Below are positions 1 to 12,241 of a DNA stretch of 64,000 bases, piece after piece. Every line of letters begins with the position of its first letter. Position 1 is the first letter of the stretch. The position numbers were made by a program, and so were the translations under genes. This DNA comes from Combretum micranthum. Its lineage: Eukaryota; Streptophyta; Magnoliopsida; Myrtales; Combretaceae. The stretch lies in contig JAMXBD010000361.1 in the NCBI GenBank assembly GCA_024138025.1, positions 868,001 to 932,000 on the forward strand, given 5' to 3'. The notes below the pieces were generated by a model. That model made no database searches, had not been told where the DNA came from, and was given only the letters and a program-made list of their open reading frames with translations.

Positions 1-1167
1 TTACCTTTCATGAGGATTACTACGACTAAGAAGATCGCGAAATGGACGAGTGAGTTATTCCTCTTAATTTTCTTACCTTGCTTATGCTTGTAAAGTAGTA
101 GCATTAGCATACTAAGAAAAGATAAAAATGGATATGCATGAGAATTCAGGGATTTGTATATATGTGATTCTTTGTTTATGCGTGAAATGAGAATTAAGAA
201 TATCGCAACTTCAAATTACCTATTTAAGTGTTTTTGTTTACTTACTTGTATGGCTGCTTATTGTTTGCTAAATTGATTGATCGCCCCCTAATAAGCCTTA
301 ATAAGGTTTGGCTTAAGAAAAAAATAAAACGCTCACGCATAGCATCCATCAAGTCACATCTCTTTCGGAAGGCTACTATTCTTACGCATAGAGTTGGATT
401 GGCTGTTATCGTACTATGACACGGACCATGTTCCTTCCTAGAGAATCTAAATCGCTCGGGGAATGCGACTCTATGTTCGGAGTCGAGCCAACCGAACGCT
501 TTGGATGGGGACCTGGGGACTAGTAGAAGAAGATCAATAATCTTCATCACCGATTCTCTAACCTTCGATACGGAGAGGTAAATCCGTTCTATATATGGTT
601 TTCGGATAACTATATATATTTGTGTAATCATGTGATTGTTGCATTATACGCATAGCATATGTGTGAAAATTTAAATAAACTTGTTTGAAAACATGGTGCA
701 AATAAAAAGGAATACCTCACTAAGCTAGTTGTAGTTTATACCCCTATAGATTTTGTTGAAACAGGTACACCCTTGGCCTAAATTGAGGATCATGACGATA
801 AGAAAGTCATGAAAGGATGTTAAGCTTTTATGAAGGCAATGAGAACATAAGATAAAGTTATTTGTAAGGTTTCTTATATGTAATGTATGCTATGTTAATG
901 TTTTAGAAATGCTAAAAAGTGTATTTATTTTGATTTGAAGACAATAGAGGGATACACCCCTAAGAATTGTAATTTACCATGTTTATGTTTTATGATAAGT
1001 ATTCTCTTTACCTTGTTACTTAATTATTACTTTAATGTGTTCCATTGGTTGTGATGCATGCCTTATACATGATATGAAAGCCTTTGCGTGACTAAGGTAG
1101 TCATTCATAGGCTTTAGTATTGTATACGATAGACTGCTACGTTTAAGGTACCCCTCGGGGCGTGACA
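1..1167 (+). mobile_element. LTR-1 family, 3' part of a long LTR, cut by window start
   Basis: This is the last 1.2 kb of an LTR-1 unit; its beginning lies outside the window. The end at 1157-1167 reads GGGGCGTGACA, the same terminus as the inverted ends of the complete copies at 20641 and 31282. Preceding landmarks match those copies: the region near 60 where GAGTGAGTT occurs, the CCCCTATAGATTTTGTTG stretch near 745 followed by AACAG, and the terminal run mentioning CTAAGGTAGTCATTC near 1090. No coding capacity is visible. The GGGGCGTGACA end is typical of the 3' end of plant Ty3/gypsy LTRs, which sets the + orientation; lineage assignment is inference. Confidence 0.75.
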
Positions 1168-2052
1168 CCCTTAATATTGCTTTAATTTCCTTCAACTTGA
1201 TATAATAAGTCGGACATGCACAACATCTGTTGAGTCGCTTTTATAAAAGGCTACTTCTCCTACGCTAAGGCTTAGAGGGGATTGCAAACTGTATAAATCG
1301 CACACATGTGAGGATCTTGCTTCAACATGGGGTACTAAAAACGTTTGAGAATACGACCTTATAGAGGAGCCACATTGGAATTGTTCACTATGGGTAGGTG
1401 CCTAAAAACTAGCAATAAGGTCACGAAGACCTTTTGAGCGATTCCTAACCTTTGTCATAGAGGGTATAGATCCGTTCTACGTATAGTTTCTAGGACCATA
1501 TGTATCTGTTTGTTTCATGTGTTTAGATGCGTTGACATTGCATATGTATGACTAACTAACTTGCTTGTTTGTGGTTAATAGGTACATGAATAGATATTTT
1601 CTCATTAAGCTTTAGCTGGCTTACCCCTTTATAGACTTTTGTTCACACAGGAGCACTTATGGTTGTTATCAAGGGATAACATACATCATGTGTCAACTTT
1701 GGAAATCCTAGAGCTTTGGAAGAGATTAATGAACTCTTAGATATTTTATCTGGTTTAATGTAATTTTGGAGACATTTTATGTTTTGCAGAATTATGGATA
1801 AATGTAAGACATATGAACCTTAGCAAAGGAATGCCTTTAAGTTAATGTAATATAATTTTGACTAACTATCTTACATTTAGTTCTCTTGTATGCAAATTTA
1901 CTGCTATCTTCTCGAATTGTGTACCTCCATTGAGTTTCCTCTATTGTAAAAGTACTCCTTATGCATAATATGGAAGCTTTTGTGTAACTAAGGTAGTTTC
2001 AATATTGTATATGGTGGACTATCACATGTAATGTACCTATTGGGGCGTGACA
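1168..2052 (+). mobile_element. LTR-1 family, second 3' fragment in tandem
   Basis: A further LTR-1 3' segment directly follows the first in the same direction. It repeats the same order of landmarks: a block near 1440-1500 matching 540-600 (GATCCGTTCTA against AATCCGTTCTA), CCTTTATAGACTTTTGTTC near 1635 followed by ACACAG, CTAAGGTAGT near 1998, and a terminal TTGGGGCGTGACA ending at 2052. It is too short to be a complete LTR, so it is a truncated copy or the product of unequal exchange. The left limit is only approximate because the join could lie a few bases after 1167. Confidence 0.65.
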
Positions 2053-3421
2053 AATCTAGTTAGGTTTGAAGAGGGATAAATATCATTTCTTAACTTCTAC
2101 TATGGAGAAATACTATATCCATATATATATATATATATCCATTTATCTACATATTGTTTAACTTTTTATTTTTTATAGCTTTAAATTATGGTGTATCCAT
2201 CACTTTGTTGTCATTTACATATTTAAATTAAAAAAAATGAAACATGAAGTAAATATCAAAGTTCGTTGACATCATAAGAAATAATATAACTTACTTAAAA
2301 CAATAGTCAATAACAATATGTTAGAATAGCCATTAAGTAATTTTATATATTTCTAAAGAAATAATATGATTATAAGGATAAGAACTCAAGAGATGAATGG
2401 CAATGACAATAATCGATTAGTTTGCTATTGTAGATGATAGGGAAAATAGGGAAAAGAAACACTCTCATAAATAGAATAGGCCAAAGGGGAAAAGCAATGT
2501 CGTTAGAGTTAACGAAGCACCCTTGTTGTAAAGACCATAAAGCATAGAAGCAATAAGACTCAAAATAAGGAGAAAAAAAAAGAAAACAATGTGATCATTT
2601 CAATTGAATTGAGTTCGGATCATACACGATTGTTAAATGGGAGTTCTTTAACAACATTGGAGTAGCTATTTGCTTGTCGGAAAACTCCATTATTTCTAGC
2701 GAATCAAGCTAGAAAGATGAATAAGAAGGAGAAGAAGTAGAGACGGAGAGAGGGTTAAGGTATGCCTGTGTCTAGATTCCTATGGTTATGGTTGGAGTTG
2801 GTTAGGGTGAGTTAAAGAGACAAGGGAGAGGGGAGAGAGGAGAGAGACTAAATTAGGCATCAGAAAGAATCAGGGAGAGGGAGAGAGAAAGACATTTTTA
2901 GCCAAAAAGAAAATATTAATGATAATAAATCAAGCTTGATAATTAATTGAGGAAAAAATAATAATAATAACAAATAAGTTATATTAAGAAGTTCTACATA
3001 GACTATGAATAATAACAAATAATAATGTTGTTATTGACATAATTGAAGTTATAAAAAAAAAAAAAAGAACTATTATTTAGTTACCAAAAATATTCATTTG
3101 AACATATATTTGTAATTTCATATTATACGTTGTTCTATTTTGTTAGATAGGAATTTAATTGAGTACTTAGTCTGAACTATTAATATACTTATATATAATA
3201 TAAATATTTGATTGTATTGTCTTTCAATGTTATTTATAGAAGGATTAAAATTTATAAATCCTAAATTTTCTTGGCTAAACATTAGGATCTAAATCTCCTA
3301 CTTGTCAAATTGAACTATTTATTTATTTTTTTCAGAGTTGATTTCTTGAATTTCCTTTGTTTTTAATTTTGATTTGGGTTTTTTAACATGAATAACTACC
3401 AATATGGCCTCACCTCAAAAT
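2053..3421. other. AT-rich intergenic DNA with simple repeats
   Basis: I see no gene here. The stretch holds an (AT)n run at about 2121-2138, a purine-rich GA tract at about 2725-2895 made of imperfect GAGA and GGGAGAGG motifs, and an A run near 3052-3065. The GA tract could act as a GAGA-type site, but nothing adjacent is a gene that it could serve. Confidence 0.6.
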
Positions 3422-3884
3422 ATTTTTGGCAACTTTGCATGTGAGAGTAAATATGTGACTCTCTCCATAACAATCTTGTTCATTCTCTTAGCTAAGCTAT
3501 TCAACTGGTGTCTTTGGAGGTGTTGTCTGGTGTCGAATACCATGCTTTTGTAGTAAGCATGAAATGGTCTAGTGTACCCTTTGTCAATGTTTAGTTTGGA
3601 TGCACTTCAACTTCTTGTTGGTTTGTCTCTCAATTAGAGAAAGAAATTGCTTAAAAGCATATAACACCTGATCTTTGGGCTTCAAAAGGTACAATACTTT
3701 TTAGAATGATCATAAAAAAAATCACAATGTATTGAGCACCACCCAGTGACTTTGATATTGGTTTGCACAAGTCTGAGTGTACTAAATGCAGTACATTCAC
3801 TTTAAATAAATAGTTTTTTTTTTTCAAAATTAGGGGTGCCTTTAGGGTTTTTGAAATAAAGGACACGCAAAACTTCTTTTTCAA
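3422..3884 (-). pseudogene. Copia retrotransposon integrase fragment
   Basis: This is a decayed piece of Ty1/copia pol on the minus strand. Reading from 3884 downwards, the translation gives HLVHSDLCKPISKSLGGAQY, matching the start of the integrase core (usual form DLVHSDVCGPM..SLGGARY). After a poorly conserved middle it gives KHGIRHQTTPPKTP and then, after a frameshift and stops near 3505, LAKRMNKIVMERV followed by SHAKLPK. These correspond to the conserved KHGI..., ERMNRTI and LP blocks of the integrase core. No LTRs or other pol domains adjoin it. It is non-functional because of the frameshift, stops and missing domains. Confidence 0.8.
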
Positions 3885-5496
3885 AAATATTAAAATTTAA
3901 TGAACTTAAAGTGAAAAGAGTTTGAAAAATTAAAAAAAAAAAAACGAACAAATTTTTTTTGAAAAAGAATTATGTCACTTTGATATCGACTAATGGGTAC
4001 TTATGCACCAATGAGGCGATACAAAAAAATGAAAAAAAAAAAATTTACCATTACTTTGTAAATATTAATTTTCATGTAAATCCTTTTTGCTAATCTTGTA
4101 AACATTAATTTATCGAGTATTAAAGAAATAATTTTAGTTTAAAAGTTTAGGGTGGTAACCATATAATTTTAAAAAGATAATTCTCAAATTTATGAAAACT
4201 TTAATATAATAAAAATTGATTTTAATTTTTTTTTCGTAGATTAGTGACTAAGTTAAAATCAAGCTACTATTGATCCCAAATTACTAATTTATTTTTTGGA
4301 CCTTATTTGGTGACGACTTCTAGAATTTTCAAAATATCAAATTTCTTTCAATTCCCAGTTGATGATTTTTATAAAATGGGATACGATTTAATACGAATTG
4401 AATTAAAAAAAAAAAAAACCAAATCAGATACTGAAAAAGTCAGCCTCGATACCCTGTAAAGAAAACTTTAATATCAATTGTAAAACTTTTATGAAACTGA
4501 AATAATTTTTTGAAGAAGAATTAAAATGAGTTTGCTAAAAGGAAACAAACTGATAATACGGGAATGTAGAAATCGTTTAGGAGTGGAAAAAGGAAAAAAA
4601 AAAAAGAAAAAAGAAAAAGAAATCAAGTACATATATATAATAAATTTTTACTTTTGAATTTTCATAGTAGAATGATAAAAATCTAAAGCCTTTTTTTTTA
4701 TCTTAAAAAACCTTGTTTAGTAGTAAACTTCTTTTTCTTTTTTCGTTTTGTTTCCTTTTTTTTTTTTTTTATATTATTTTAATGTTTAAATGTTAATGTC
4801 TTCGAACCCGAATTTTGATTTTCAAAAGTAGACCCGTCGTCCTTGCCAAAGTTGATCCGCCCTTTAATAAATGGTGGCTCCTCAACTCTTTGCCGATGAA
4901 TTAAGTGGGCAAGTTTGATAATTCAAGAATGTTAAGAGTTAAATAGAAGTGAAATATTGTTTAGAAGGAGTATTGTTGTTATGGTTAAATTAAATAGATA
5001 CGTTTTTAAATTATATTTATTTAGTGAGTTATTAATAACATATTAAATATTATGAATAAAAAATTAATTTCTAATCACATGAAAAATAATATAAATATTT
5101 AATATATATACTTTTTAAGTTTTTGCTTTACTAACTTTTTTATTATTCTTAAATATCTTAAAGAGATGAAGTTGGTGTAAGCTTATTAAACTCATCTCTT
5201 GAAGAAGTTGGTATAATTCTAATATTATTTTTTGAAAAATCAGTTAAATCACTCATTCACTCATGAACTCATATATTTAAAAGATGAATTCAAGTTGCCT
5301 TTTATAATTAATTATTAATCGTATCACACTAGAGTTCAATCACCATTTGCGTCCCATCACTTGTTTTTATATTATTTGGCAGATCCGCATGTACAAGTAC
5401 AAATAGACCTCTTGAATTTATGCAATTTGTGTCAACTCTGTGGTGCAATTATTATTTCCTAGTTTACATTTTATAAGATTCCACTATTACCATTTT
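3885..5496. other. AT-rich intergenic DNA, no gene seen
   Basis: The stretch is rich in A and T homopolymer runs (for example near 3930-3945, 4028-4041, 4406-4419, 4590-4605 and 4756-4770). No open reading frame resembles a known protein and no transposon ends were recognised. Confidence 0.6.
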
Positions 5497-5831
5497 AGGT
5501 AAAATACAAAACATCCTTTAAACTTCAACAGTGAGGCAGATTAACCCATTGAATTTTAAAAATATGATTTTTGATTTCAGAACTATAAACAATTAAGAAA
5601 TAAATTCATTTTATATTTTCTTATTAAAAAAACATATAAAATTTACTGTTCAATGTGTACTTTTTTTCATGGATTTTATACAAGAATTGTATGGATATGT
5701 ATGGACAAAAGATAGGGCTAGACTTATTTGCTAATTGTTTATAGTTTTGAGAGTCAAAAATCACACTTTTAAAGTTTATAAAGTCAATTCGCATCACCTC
5801 TAAAGTTTAAGGAATGTTTTTGTATTTTTCT
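5497..5831. repeat. Inverted-repeat MITE with arms of about 95 bp
   Basis: The left arm begins GTAAAATACAAAACATCC and continues through GATTTTTGATTTCAG to AACTATAAAC near 5590. Read on the minus strand, the right end gives AAAAATACAAAAACATTCC and continues with GATTTTTGACTCTC to AACTATAAACAATTAG. The arms match imperfectly over roughly 95 bp with a short middle. Long imperfect terminal repeats and small size fit a non-autonomous Mutator-like or foldback element. I could not define a convincing target duplication, so the exact ends are uncertain by a few bases. Confidence 0.65.
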
Positions 5832-6973
5832 TTATATTTTTTGAATTAATGAATGAAAATAACTTTTAACAAGATGCATTTGGATGGTTTTTGATTGTTT
5901 TAGAAGCGCGTAAGAAAAAATATTACATAAATATCATATACATATAATGAATAATATCCATTGAATCTTTCTGGAGTTTCACCTACTGTTATTCTGTGGT
6001 ATATCATGTCAAATCTATATCACAGAAATGACAAAATAGCCCATGGAAATTACCAGATCCTCATGTGACTGAATTATACCAATAAACTTTTCCATGTGAG
6101 TGCATTATGATGGTTGACGTTAAAAAATAAACTACTCGTTGCAACAGTTTTTTGAGGATGATCTGAAAAGTTTTTCGCTTCTGCTATCATTGTTCGGGTA
6201 TATTGACATCTGCATTGAAATATGACCGATAAATTAATAATGTAATTGAATCAAAGGCTTCAACATTGATATTTTTATGGAAAAAAGCTATTAATGTCCT
6301 TAAAATATATGTAAAATGAGATATTTGTTCCTGTTGTTAATTTTTCAACCTTTTGAGTACCAAACACAAGTCACTATGGAAAATTAAAAAATTTCTAAAT
6401 ATTGAACTTGATCCAATAAGAAATTGAAACCTTTTTTGAACTGTCTCAATTTCGATAGAAAAATATCAATTGAGTATACTTTATGTCGTAATTTGCTCAC
6501 ATCCCTAACTTTTAGAAAAATTATGATAGAAATCATCAATATGATAAATTGATACGAAAGATAATACCGCTTAAGTTGACACAATTTGTACTTTCAATTT
6601 TGCTGAATTTACTAAAAGAAAACTAAATTTTAAAGACAAAATTTGTATCCTAAAAATCATCGTTACTAATTCTATTTGTAAAAAAATCACTTGTTTTATC
6701 TATCTTCTGTAGTAAAATTTGTATCTCTAAAGGCTAGTTTTTTTGTTGTCACTTTTATTAATATTTTCTACAATTTACTAGAGCTAGAAATAAGGATAGA
6801 AAGTCGAATATGGTTCATACTCCACGGTATTAATTCATCAATGGTCATGCTATTAGCCTTTAATAGCCATGACAAATGTGAATTTATTTTTCCCTTAACA
6901 ACTTTGCAAATTGAATATATTGAAATTTAATAAAATTCACCAATTAAACTGTACGTTAACCTAAGCTTTCAAT
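5832..6973. other. AT-rich intergenic DNA, no gene seen
   Basis: There are short open frames only, none with recognisable motifs. No repeat boundaries were found. Confidence 0.55.
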
Positions 6974-6983
6974 GACTCAATCA

Positions 6984-7035
6984 CGGGGTGTGAAAAACAC
7001 AAACAAAGAAGGATGCAAAAAAAAAAAAAAAAAAA
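6984..7035 (+). mobile_element. Tiny retroposed insert with poly(A) and target duplication
   Basis: A 33-bp sequence (6984-7016, starting CGGGGTGTG and ending GGATGC) is followed by 19 A residues (7017-7035). It is flanked on both sides by the perfect 10-bp direct repeat GACTCAATCA (6974-6983 and 7036-7045). A poly(A) tail inside a target-site duplication is the footprint of LINE-mediated reverse transcription, so this is a very severely 5'-truncated LINE or retroposed RNA. The source RNA cannot be told from 33 bp. Confidence 0.8.
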
Positions 7036-7045
7036 GACTCAATCA

Positions 7046-8504
7046 TGCATCGAACCTATTGGCTACAACATGTAAGTCAAGCACACAATAAATTTCCTAC
7101 CACACCTTATTGAATTGTCTACATAGGATTCATTACATGATAATTTAATAAAGTGTCAGACTTATATATTAATATTTTAGAGAAGTTAATTTCTTCTTGA
7201 TAGTTTTATCCTAACCACCATACAAGTAACCTTTTCTATGAGGCAATCACGTGCGAAACCACATGGGACCAACTCAAACCACCTTTCCTTATATTGCCAG
7301 TTGGCCTTCGGCAATAATACAATATAAGTGGCCAACAAGTCAATAAAGGTGAAAGTTGGTAATGGCTGTTCAATAAAGGTGAAAGGGTTGCATATTTGCC
7401 CGTGTACAATTCAAATAATTATATGATAGATGGCGAATATATAATGGAAGTTTTCCTGTTGTTGGGAGGACTAACAAAAATTGTGTGTCCGATTGTAAAT
7501 GAATGTCGAATGTATATATGAGGCAATCGGAGCACAACTTTTGAAAACAAACAAATATTAATTACTTAGCCTACTGAAAAATGATGCCCTTGCTAAACTA
7601 ATTCTCTAATTAATGACATGATTATTTTGATAAAACATATTATGCATTTAGCCAATTTCGAAACACAAAAATTAGATATGGCTAAAATGGAGTATAGAAC
7701 ACTAAAGGATCGATTGCCTAATCAAGGGTGATAGTTAAGTGTCTAAAACTTGTTGAAAGGAACTAAACCATAGTGAACCACTAATGGTCAAGACTGGTGA
7801 AAGTTTCTTATTTTTGCCTTAAATAATAGAATAATTTCTTTTATTGTGTATAAAACTTTGAGTCCTATAAACTCTATAATGATTTGGCCATATATTAAGT
7901 GTGCTATTAAATAATGCCAAAAAGAGCCATGTAAATCTAGGAAACCAATCGTATAGAGCTGCTTCATGCGGTTGTGTGAATTTTTATTGGAGAATTTTCA
8001 CATTTGGTATTTTGGGGTTTCTTTAATGTTAAAATTTTATGGATCAAATTTTCATTTTTCTTTACTAATCAATGATCACTATGAGATGATTCTCATTTGA
8101 AGAGAAGCTAATTGCATATAATAGGCAAGAACTACATTATTAAAATTAATTAATCAATGTCACCCTGCTTGCCACACTCAATAATTAGCCTCCCAACCAG
8201 ATATCTTATGATAGACTTTCTATTAGAATAAAGATAACTGATTATTTCTAACTTGTAACCCTTTAACAAAATGAAACTCCATGTAATTTCCAAAACCTGC
8301 TGATTCTTTAATGTTTAGAATTTTCAATACGCACATATATTTTTTATACATACACCTGTGTCTGGCAAGAGAAAAAATAAAATAAAAGATTTTAGCATCC
8401 TTATGTGCGACCACTCACAAAAATAAGTTAAGTGTGTTCATAGTACTTAAGGAGACTCCATAGTCCTAAAAAGGAAGCACTATATAGTTAGCAAAAAGCA
8501 AATA
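7046..8504. other. AT-rich intergenic DNA
   Basis: No gene was seen. A perfect 16-bp direct repeat, TCAATAAAGGTGAAAG, occurs at 7340-7355 and 7370-7385, spaced 30 bp apart, and suggests a small local duplication. The rest shows no recognisable elements. Confidence 0.55.
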
Positions 8505-9290
8505 AGAAAATATTAGACTTGAACCCCGAATGTTGATGGGTTTCCTATTGCCTTGAGTTGTCTTACGCTCAATAAGATGACTGAGGAAATCCAAAAATAA
8601 GCTAAAAATAGAAGGAACTTGCATGGCCTTAATGAATGGCTCTTATAGATTTGAATTGTTGCAACTTGCAAAGGTGAACAATTGAACAACATTTGTGGAA
8701 GTAAATACAAATGAGAGTCCTTTTAACAACCCCCGTGAACATCCAACCTTTTCATCATTTTATCTTGTGACAACTATGTAAGATTCCATTAAGGAGAATG
8801 AGTTATCAACAGCTTTATGTTATGAATATAACCAAATTGAGCTGGACATATGCAACTCCCAAGGCATGCTGTAAATCTATTAACTAAAATTTTTATAAGT
8901 ACCCTATAAAAAGCATTGCTTTTTGAATGAGAACAAAGAGTTAAGTTAATGAGAACTTCTAAAATTTTGTTGATGAGACTCTCTAACCTATCGTTTAACT
9001 ATAGAAGTTATGATAGAAGTTAATACAACATGTCTTTCAATTGTTTGATTATGATTATGCGTAAATTTGAACTCTTCAATGGATTATGGGTGGGTCCCAA
9101 AAAAAAAAACTAAATGGGACCGTATATTTTTCTTGGTTGATTCACTCTACCACAGCTTGTGTGCAAAAATTTTGGTGATCAACTCCTCTATTAAAGAAAG
9201 CATACTTATAAAGAAGGGCATGAAACCCATTCTTGCCGGGAGCTTTCCAAGAATTAAAGAGGGTTTGGATGATTTCATATACTTAGATAC
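8505..9290 (-). pseudogene. L1-type LINE reverse transcriptase remnant
   Basis: On the minus strand, conserved blocks of the plant L1 reverse transcriptase occur in order. Near 9250-9190 the translation gives SWKAPGKNGFHALLYK (usual KAPGPDGFHALFYQ). Near 8925-8825 it gives FYRVLIKILVNRF, then CPAQFGYIHNIKLL (usual YKxxxKILVNRL...P.Q.GFI.GR...DN). Near 8620-8520 it gives SLFLDFLSHLIERK, then NRKPINIRG (usual LF..CME.LSHLIE...WKPI.ISRGG). The order and spacing fit one RT domain with a deletion where the catalytic FADD would follow. Stops and frameshifts interrupt it, so it is dead. No poly(A) tail or target duplication was identified. Confidence 0.78.
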
Positions 9291-9294
9291 ATGA

Positions 9295-11344
9295 AAGAAG
9301 AAAGACCTCCTCTAAGATGTTAAGTAATTTGATTTACCACGGTCGAACTAAAGGATAATCCTATCATAAATAAATTTTGAAAACAATTATTTAAGGCTTG
9401 AATTACTTGCAATTCGGTAATCTAGTTACATGAAAATACATTATGTTAAACTAAAGATTTGGGGAAGAAAGGTTGGGAGATAAATTTAGTTTATTGCAAA
9501 TTATGGGCCTTTTTTATTTTAATCCAATATTAAAGTAATCAATGAAAAAAAAATTATGTACAATGAACAATAAAGAAAGAAAAGTAGACAGAAGGGTTAA
9601 AAGATCAAGTCCATGAATTTAACATTGACTTCGGACAATCTTCTATTCTTCATGGACATTAATGCTTCAAATGAAGATTTTATCACACTTTTATTAATCA
9701 ACAAGTTCAATGCTCAAACTCAAAGAGTTACACAAGTTCTTATAAACTCTCCAGAAGAGAATAAGAGTAGTGCTCGTCGGTCCCAAAATTTTAAACAAGA
9801 GATGCGCGCGGGTATTGGTAGCCTAAAAGTGCGCAATCGATATTGCTTCCCCATAAGTTGATCAACCTTGAAGACCTACAAAGACATTAGCATCTGCAAC
9901 CTCAAATGTAGGGTATTTGTAGCATCCGTGTCATCTTCAGTCTATATTGCTTCAGAGAAAAAATTTTCAGCAAACGCACTAGAGATAGTCGGGGATCATA
10001 AGGCTTGCAAACTTCTCATACATTGGTGTTGTGCTAACTTTAACACGTACGAAGCTTGATAATTAGTGGATGTAAAAATAGCATTGTCGTGGTCTAATAT
10101 AGCTCAGTTATTGAAAACACATGTTTAAATACGCTTTTAGAGTAGATGGATGAGGTCAATGATTGGGACAAGAGAAATTAATTGGTTGACTAATGGAATT
10201 ATGTTGAATGCCAACCGGGTTAGTTAGCTAAATTGTAGATTTGATGGAGAAATCTCATAACAATCGATGGTTGTAAGATGTGTTCCATTAAGTCTCCAGT
10301 ATTGTATAATTCATTTCATGTGCGGTTTGATTTGTTCCATGTTGATGAGAGGGCCTATAAATGCTTGTTTTGTGTTAAGATTTATTGAGGGTACTTCAAG
10401 AATCATGTCATACCTAAGCTATTATTAATATAGTAAACTGCATGTTTTACTCTCCATGGTTCTTCTCTACAGCCCATTTAGAATTTCCTCGCAAACTTGG
10501 TTGTCTTCCCCCTGCGCGCCCACACACACAAGGACCAAGGTTGCAAGGGATATGGAGATATTTGGGGGAAAAAAAAAAAGAATAATTAGAATTAGATATT
10601 TAAATGAAATAAATAGTTCATCTTCATCTTCTCAACTCTCATTTTTTATTTTTTAAATTTTTGTTTGCAACATGGCCAAGTCAATATATGTACCCAGCCC
10701 CAACATTGTTTCACCATTTCTACTATTTGCATTGTTGTTAACAGTTATCAGTTTATTCCTCGCACAGTTGTCACTGTAGTTTTCTTTTCATATATATATA
10801 TATATATTATATTGATCTTGATTTACTGATGAGAATAATCATAGTACTGCCGACAACTGTAAAAATATTGATTAGCCATATTTATGCAACCTAATAAGCT
10901 TAAGAAACGAGCTCTCTCCTGTTGAATTTGGGCCATAGCTATGATTTGTATCCAATGTCATATAGTGTGGAAAAGGGAAGCGTAATCTCTTATGATAAAT
11001 TGTACATGGTGAGAGGTGTTGGAGTTGGAATAGAGAAGGTGTCAATTCAACATGAATTTTTTTTTTTTTTTTTGGTTAGTATATATATACTTAATACAAT
11101 TATACAATGCATAGTTGTATTTAAGTTGAAGATCTCTCATTTCACCAGTTTATTAGGTTCATTAAATGATAAAATGTTAATTGCAAATTTTAGTACTTGT
11201 TTTAAAAATTATACTTATTCTACTATAATGTCTATGCAAATTTTGTTAATACTTATATAGCATGTACACTGTCTATACATACAAGTGCAATATTTAGTAT
11301 TCTTTTTTTCCCTTATCTCATTATATATTTGCCCCAGTAATTAT
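9295..11344. other. Intergenic DNA, no gene recognised
   Basis: Several short open frames exist (for example 9613-9861 and 9868-10059) but none has recognisable domains and codon use does not stand out. The upper part could contain more of the LINE's 5' side, but I found no endonuclease motifs. A (TA)n run lies at about 10789-10808 and a T run near 11058-11073. Confidence 0.5.
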
Positions 11345-11353
11345 TTTATAAAG

Positions 11354-11773
11354 GGTTAAATTACAAAAATATGACTTGTGTTTTGAGCAATTTGCAAATA
11401 CATGAATTGTGTTATCTTTTTTGACAATTAGGTGATCCAAGTTTTATAAAAAAATATTAATATTATTAATTACTTTTAAAGGAATGTGTTAAGAGTCTTA
11501 TTATTCTAAAAAAATTAATGTAATTAAAAAATACTAAATAAAAATAAATAAATAAATAAAATATTAAAAATTATTTTTTTGAAACTAAGAAAATTGAAAA
11601 AAATGTAAAATTAATTTTTATGATCAATAAAATATTGAGACGTGTCATTCTAAAATTATAAATAATATTAACATTTTTTTATGAAACTTGGATCATCTAA
11701 TTGTGGAAAAAAATAACACACGCAAGTGTTTACAGATTGATTAAAACATAAGTCATGTTTTTGCAACAAATCC
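11354..11773. mobile_element. Mutator-like MITE with 9-bp target duplication
   Basis: The left end begins GGGTTAAATTACAAAAA; read on the minus strand, the right end begins GGATTTGTTGCAAAAAC. Both arms continue with matching blocks, including ATGACTTGTGTTTT against ATGACTTATGTTTT, and GGTGATCCAAGTTT against GATGATCCAAGTTT, giving terminal repeats of about 110 bp. It is flanked by TTTTATAAA (11345-11353) and TTCTATAAA (11774-11782), a 9-bp target duplication with one mismatch. Long TIRs starting GGGTTAA with a 9-bp duplication are the hallmark of MULEs. No transposase is present, so it is non-autonomous. Confidence 0.85.
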
Positions 11774-11946
11774 TTCTATAAATGACACTCTCTTCCAATT
11801 TATTCAACTATATTTGTACACACACATCATATAACTTGGAAAAAAATTTTAATGAGAGCCCAGCTACTGCCATATTATCAATTTATCATACATATATATC
11901 TACTTTTTTATTTTTAATTATGTAATCAGTATTGAAAAAGTCAATG

Positions 11947-12040
11947 GCATTGTAGCCTAGTGGCATCTTTTTAATTACTTAAGTTGGAGGTTCAGGTTCG
12001 AATTACGTCTCCCCAATTGTAATGGAAAAAAAAAAAAAAA
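11947..12040 (+). mobile_element. tRNA-derived SINE with pol III A and B boxes
   Basis: The sequence contains an A box, TAGCCTAGTGG (11953-11963), and a B box, GGTTCGAATTA (11995-12005), spaced as in a tRNA-type RNA polymerase III promoter. It ends in an A-rich tail at 12025-12040. Flanking sequences ATCAG...TGAAAAAG before it and ATCAGCAATGAAAAG after it are similar over about 18-20 bp with a few differences and look like an aged target duplication. It has no protein-coding capacity and would rely on LINE enzymes for movement. Confidence 0.75.
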
Positions 12041-12241
12041 TCAGCAATGAAAAGACAAAATAATAATATTAACATTAATGTTTAAGGGCACTAACCATAT
12101 ACATATGGTCAAATGATATTAGTCTAAAATGTACCTGTGTGACCTATATAGTATAGCAGAGTCCAATACATGTCTAAGGTTCCTATACAAAATAATTACT
12201 AATATACTATTTAGATGAAATTAATTATCAATTTTCAGTTG

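Noticed and set aside
2725..2895. GA-rich tract as a promoter of an adjacent gene
   Set aside because: There is no gene within reach on either side.
9613..10059. Two adjacent open frames suggesting a small gene
   Set aside because: No motif, no similarity I recognise and no promoter context; length is within chance.
11947..12010. A tRNA gene
   Set aside because: The A and B boxes are present but the sequence cannot fold into a cloverleaf, and it ends in poly(A) with flanking repeats, so it is a SINE.
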